Assembly: GCA_026545765.1 (NCBI GenBank)
Contig: CM048841.1
Span: 67,640,217-67,704,216, forward strand
Reading direction: 5' to 3'
From: Plantago major
Lineage: Eukaryota; Streptophyta; Magnoliopsida; Lamiales; Plantaginaceae
Length of the DNA stretch: 64,000 nt
The notes below the pieces were generated by a model, which was not told the DNA's origin, did no database searches, and saw only the letters and a program-made list of their open reading frames with translations. Shown here piece after piece: positions 61,537 through 64,000 of the stretch (position 1 is the stretch's first letter; each line of letters opens with the position of its first letter). Made by a program: the position numbers and the translations under genes.

Positions 61537-62490
61537 TGGGGATTATAATTTTCTTTACTTTGGATATAAAACACACACTCTCTCTCTTTCTTGTCTATGC
61601 CTGCAAATCAAATTATTTGTGTGGTTATATATATTTGTGTTTGGAAAAAAGGAATGGACCAAAATGCACCAGATACTATTTTCTGTTTTATTTCTTATAC
61701 TATTAATTAATATAATAATCTTTGGTTTTGATCATTGATGTTGACTATTTGGGGTGGTGTGGTCAATGGTTACGTGGCTACAGTTTTTAAAAAATATCAT
61801 TCAGAATTATATGGTGTTGCTATTTAAATTGATCGGATTTTAATCGGGTTTAATTTGTGTAAATAGTCACAGGATTTAGTTGGGTTATTAAACACGTTGA
61901 GTTTGTGATAGAGTTAAAATTTTATAGGGTTATTATATATGGTGTCTAATAGTGACGTGATGTGTATAAAAGTTTTAAAATTATTTAATTGGTTTAAAAT
62001 TGTTATTATAAATGAAAAAAGTAAATAGAGAGATAAATCGTAGGTAGATAGATAAAATCTAATTAAATTATGAATAGTTTGTGGATTAAAAACTAATAAT
62101 GTTAAATGCGATTAAAGTCGTATAAAAAATAAAAGGGCAAAGCTAAAGAGTATTACAACTATTATACGCACAACTATCCGCCTGTTTGGTATACAACTAA
62201 GGCGACTATTCATCCGTTAAAATGGTTCATGGTATTTGTTTTGCATCTTCTACAGTAAAAAATTGAACTCAATTTTTTCTCCACTAAACAATCATCAACC
62301 TACTCTTACTTCTTCTTTATTTTTTCAATCAAACTAACAATCTTAAACCAATCAAATAACCTTAAAAAACTATCAAACACATCACTTCTTGTTCTTCTGT
62401 TTTTTTTTTTTTTTTTTTTTTTTTTGAGAATAACACATTACTTCTTCTTACACACCCTATATAACAACCCTATAAACCCTAACTCTATTC
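61537..62490. other. promoter side of the second PLAT gene and spacer
   Basis: On the minus strand a TATATATAA lies about 95 bases upstream of the ATG (near 61630), and a GAGAGAGAGAG tract (complement at 61579-61588) sits in the leader. Further out the DNA is AT-rich with a long T run (62401-62425). No gene is seen. Confidence 0.4.
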
Positions 62491-62493
62491 CAA

Positions 62494-63820
62494 CACTACA
62501 AGAATTCTGGTATTTAACAACGGATCCGTCGTCCCATAGCGACGAATCGCTAAGGTTGGCGACGGATAAAATCTGTCGCCAACCTTAGCGACGGATAAAA
62601 TTATCCGTCGCTAGATAGCGACAGATAGATTTATCCGTCGCTAATTTTGTTGACCATAATAAAAAGAAAAAAAATAAAAAAAATTTAGCGACGGATAGAT
62701 CTATCCGTCGCTAAATGACCGGAAAATAAAAAAAAAATAGAAAAGTTAGTGACGGATAGATCTATCCGTCGCTAAAAGCCTAAAAAACCTTAATATATAT
62801 CCACCACCACCACCTCTCCTCTCCTCCTCCACCACCATCTCCACCACCACCACCTCTCTTCCTTCACCACCACCATCTCCTCCACCACTTGCTCTCCTCC
62901 TCTTCCTCCCACCAGCACCGCACCACACCGACCACCACCGCACCACACCCACCACCACTGCCACCACCACCTTTCTCCTCCCACCACACTGCTACCACCT
63001 CCCACCACCACCGCACCACACCCACCACCACTGCCACCACCACCTTTCTCCTCCCACCACACTGCCACCACCACCGCTCTTCCTCCTCCACTCCACCACC
63101 CGCCTCTCACCACCACCATCCGCCTCTCACCACCACCCGTCTCTCCACGCCACCACTGCATCCGGATCTCATCGCCACCACCTCCACAGAATCTCCACCG
63201 TCCACCTCCGGATCTTCGATTTATCTTTTTGTACATTTTCGGTATTTTAGGTATTTTAGTTTGTACATTTTAGGTATTTTAGGTATTTATCTTTTATCTT
63301 TTTGTACATTTTCGGTATTTTAGTTTGTATTGTATTCTTGTATAATGAATTTGTATTATTGTCATTGTATAAAATTTTCGATTTATTGTATAATCGTATT
63401 GAATATTGTAGTTTCGATTTGAATATCAACCGAATTATTGTCCGATTTGAATATTGTAGTTTCGATAAATCAATATCTCGTATACGAATACAAATTGGAT
63501 ACGAATTAATCCGTATACGAATATAAAAATTCGAATATGAATTTTATTATTATTTTTTTAAAAATAGCTTTTCAGCGACGGATAGATCTATCCGTCGCCC
63601 CATGTATCGACAGATAGAATCTATCTGTCGCTACACTGGGCGACGGATAGAATCTATCCGTCGCCAATAATCAATTTTTTTTTTTTAAAAAAAAGTCAAA
63701 CAGGATAATCCGTCGCGAATTGGACGACGGATTATCTATCCGTCACCAGAGCTGGGGCGACGGATCGTTGGTCTGTAGCGACGGATCTATTCGTCGCTAC
63801 AGACCAGTATTTTTGTAGTG
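62494..63820. mobile_element. CACTA transposon copy 4 (1.3 kb, no transposase genes)
   Basis: Ends CACTACAAGAATTCTGG and TATTTTTGTAGTG are flanked by the exact duplication CAA (62491-62493 and 63821-63823). Subterminal GCGACGGATAGATCTATCCGTCGC-type palindromes occur at 62538-62775 and 63575-63800. The interior is a CCACCA-rich minisatellite and AT-rich DNA with no trace of TNP2 or TNPA genes. It is the smallest family member here. Confidence 0.93.
62800..63220. repeat. CCACCA-rich low-complexity array inside CACTA copy 4
   Basis: Short CCACCACCA runs are mixed with a unit of about 70 bp that appears twice almost unchanged (from about 62936 and 63009: GCACCACACCCACCACCACT, then CACCTTTCTCCTCCCACCAC). 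Long open frames on both strands (GGGG/VVV-rich on minus, HH/TT/PP-rich on plus) result from the composition and are not convincing genes. Confidence 0.8.
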
Positions 63821-63823
63821 CAA

Positions 63824-64000
63824 ACACCATTTTTTATAACTCACCTTTAACTCAGTTACTATTCATCAACTAAATTTTTTCTTTAATTCAATTTTTTAAT
63901 TCTATATCAAACAGCCTGTATGTTTTTGAATGTTATGCCAGGAACAAGGAGCAACATGGACAAACCATCATTTAGCTCAGAAAGTTAAAGCACTAGTTGT
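63824..64000. other. right window edge
   Basis: Short AT-rich stretch after the target duplication of CACTA copy 4. Nothing recognisable. Confidence 0.4.

Noticed and set aside
62790..63236. 148-codon Gly/Val/Trp-rich frame on the minus strand and the Pro/Thr/His-rich frame opposite
   Set aside because: Both translate the same CCACCA repeat; no domain, no splice context, and the block lies within a transposon.

Overview
The window is nuclear DNA of a flowering plant, almost certainly a eudicot. Its genes have GT-AG introns with AT-rich interiors and there are no operons. It holds a dense mix of plant DNA transposons: CACTA, PIF/Harbinger, hAT-like, Mutator-like MITEs and Stowaway MITEs. I cannot name the species from sequence alone.

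Five host genes can be supported. (1) Positions 673-13410, minus strand: the N-terminal half of RRP5, the large multi-S1-domain ribosomal RNA processing factor. I resolve 25 exons and the gene runs off the left edge. (2) 27321-33415, plus strand: a complete 8-exon SCO1-like gene of the HCC2 type (305 aa), in which the copper-binding Cys and His positions are replaced. (3) 35511-37633, plus strand: a 5-exon TPR protein of the TTL type (585 aa) that stops before the usual thioredoxin-like domain. (4) 40275-40864 and (5) 58279-61536, both minus strand: two secreted single-PLAT-domain proteins. Each has a 66-bp first exon coding for the signal peptide. From memory, Arabidopsis also has a PLAT gene and HCC2 next to each other on chromosome 4, so this looks like conserved microsynteny stretched by transposons.

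The rest is mainly mobile DNA. One CACTA family accounts for four copies, all with CACTACAA ends, exact 3-bp target duplications and subterminal arrays of GCGACGGATA/TATCCGTCGC. They are a 3.5-kb copy (18589-22135), a 10.9-kb copy (44104-54983), a 3.5-kb copy inserted in opposite orientation inside the second gene of the 10.9-kb copy (50076-53574), and a 1.3-kb copy without transposase sequence (62494-63820). The 10.9-kb copy has a badly decayed first gene (TNP2-like transposase). Its second gene (TNPA/Ptta-En-Spm type) would read as 380 codons without a break were it not for the nested insertion. A PIF/Harbinger element (22483-26194, TTA target duplication) carries both of its usual genes, each broken by a few stops and frameshifts. 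Smaller elements with recognisable ends lie in HCC2 intron 6, in the long intron of the second PLAT gene, between the PLAT genes and in RRP5 introns.

The genes do not form a pathway. RRP5 is nucleolar, HCC2 mitochondrial, the TTL-like protein probably a cytosolic scaffold, and the PLAT proteins are secretory. I found no convincing new biological system. The most useful leads are the CACTA family (intact second gene, shared intronic minisatellite, family-wide palindromes), the HCC2 and TTL domain losses, and several structured repeats.
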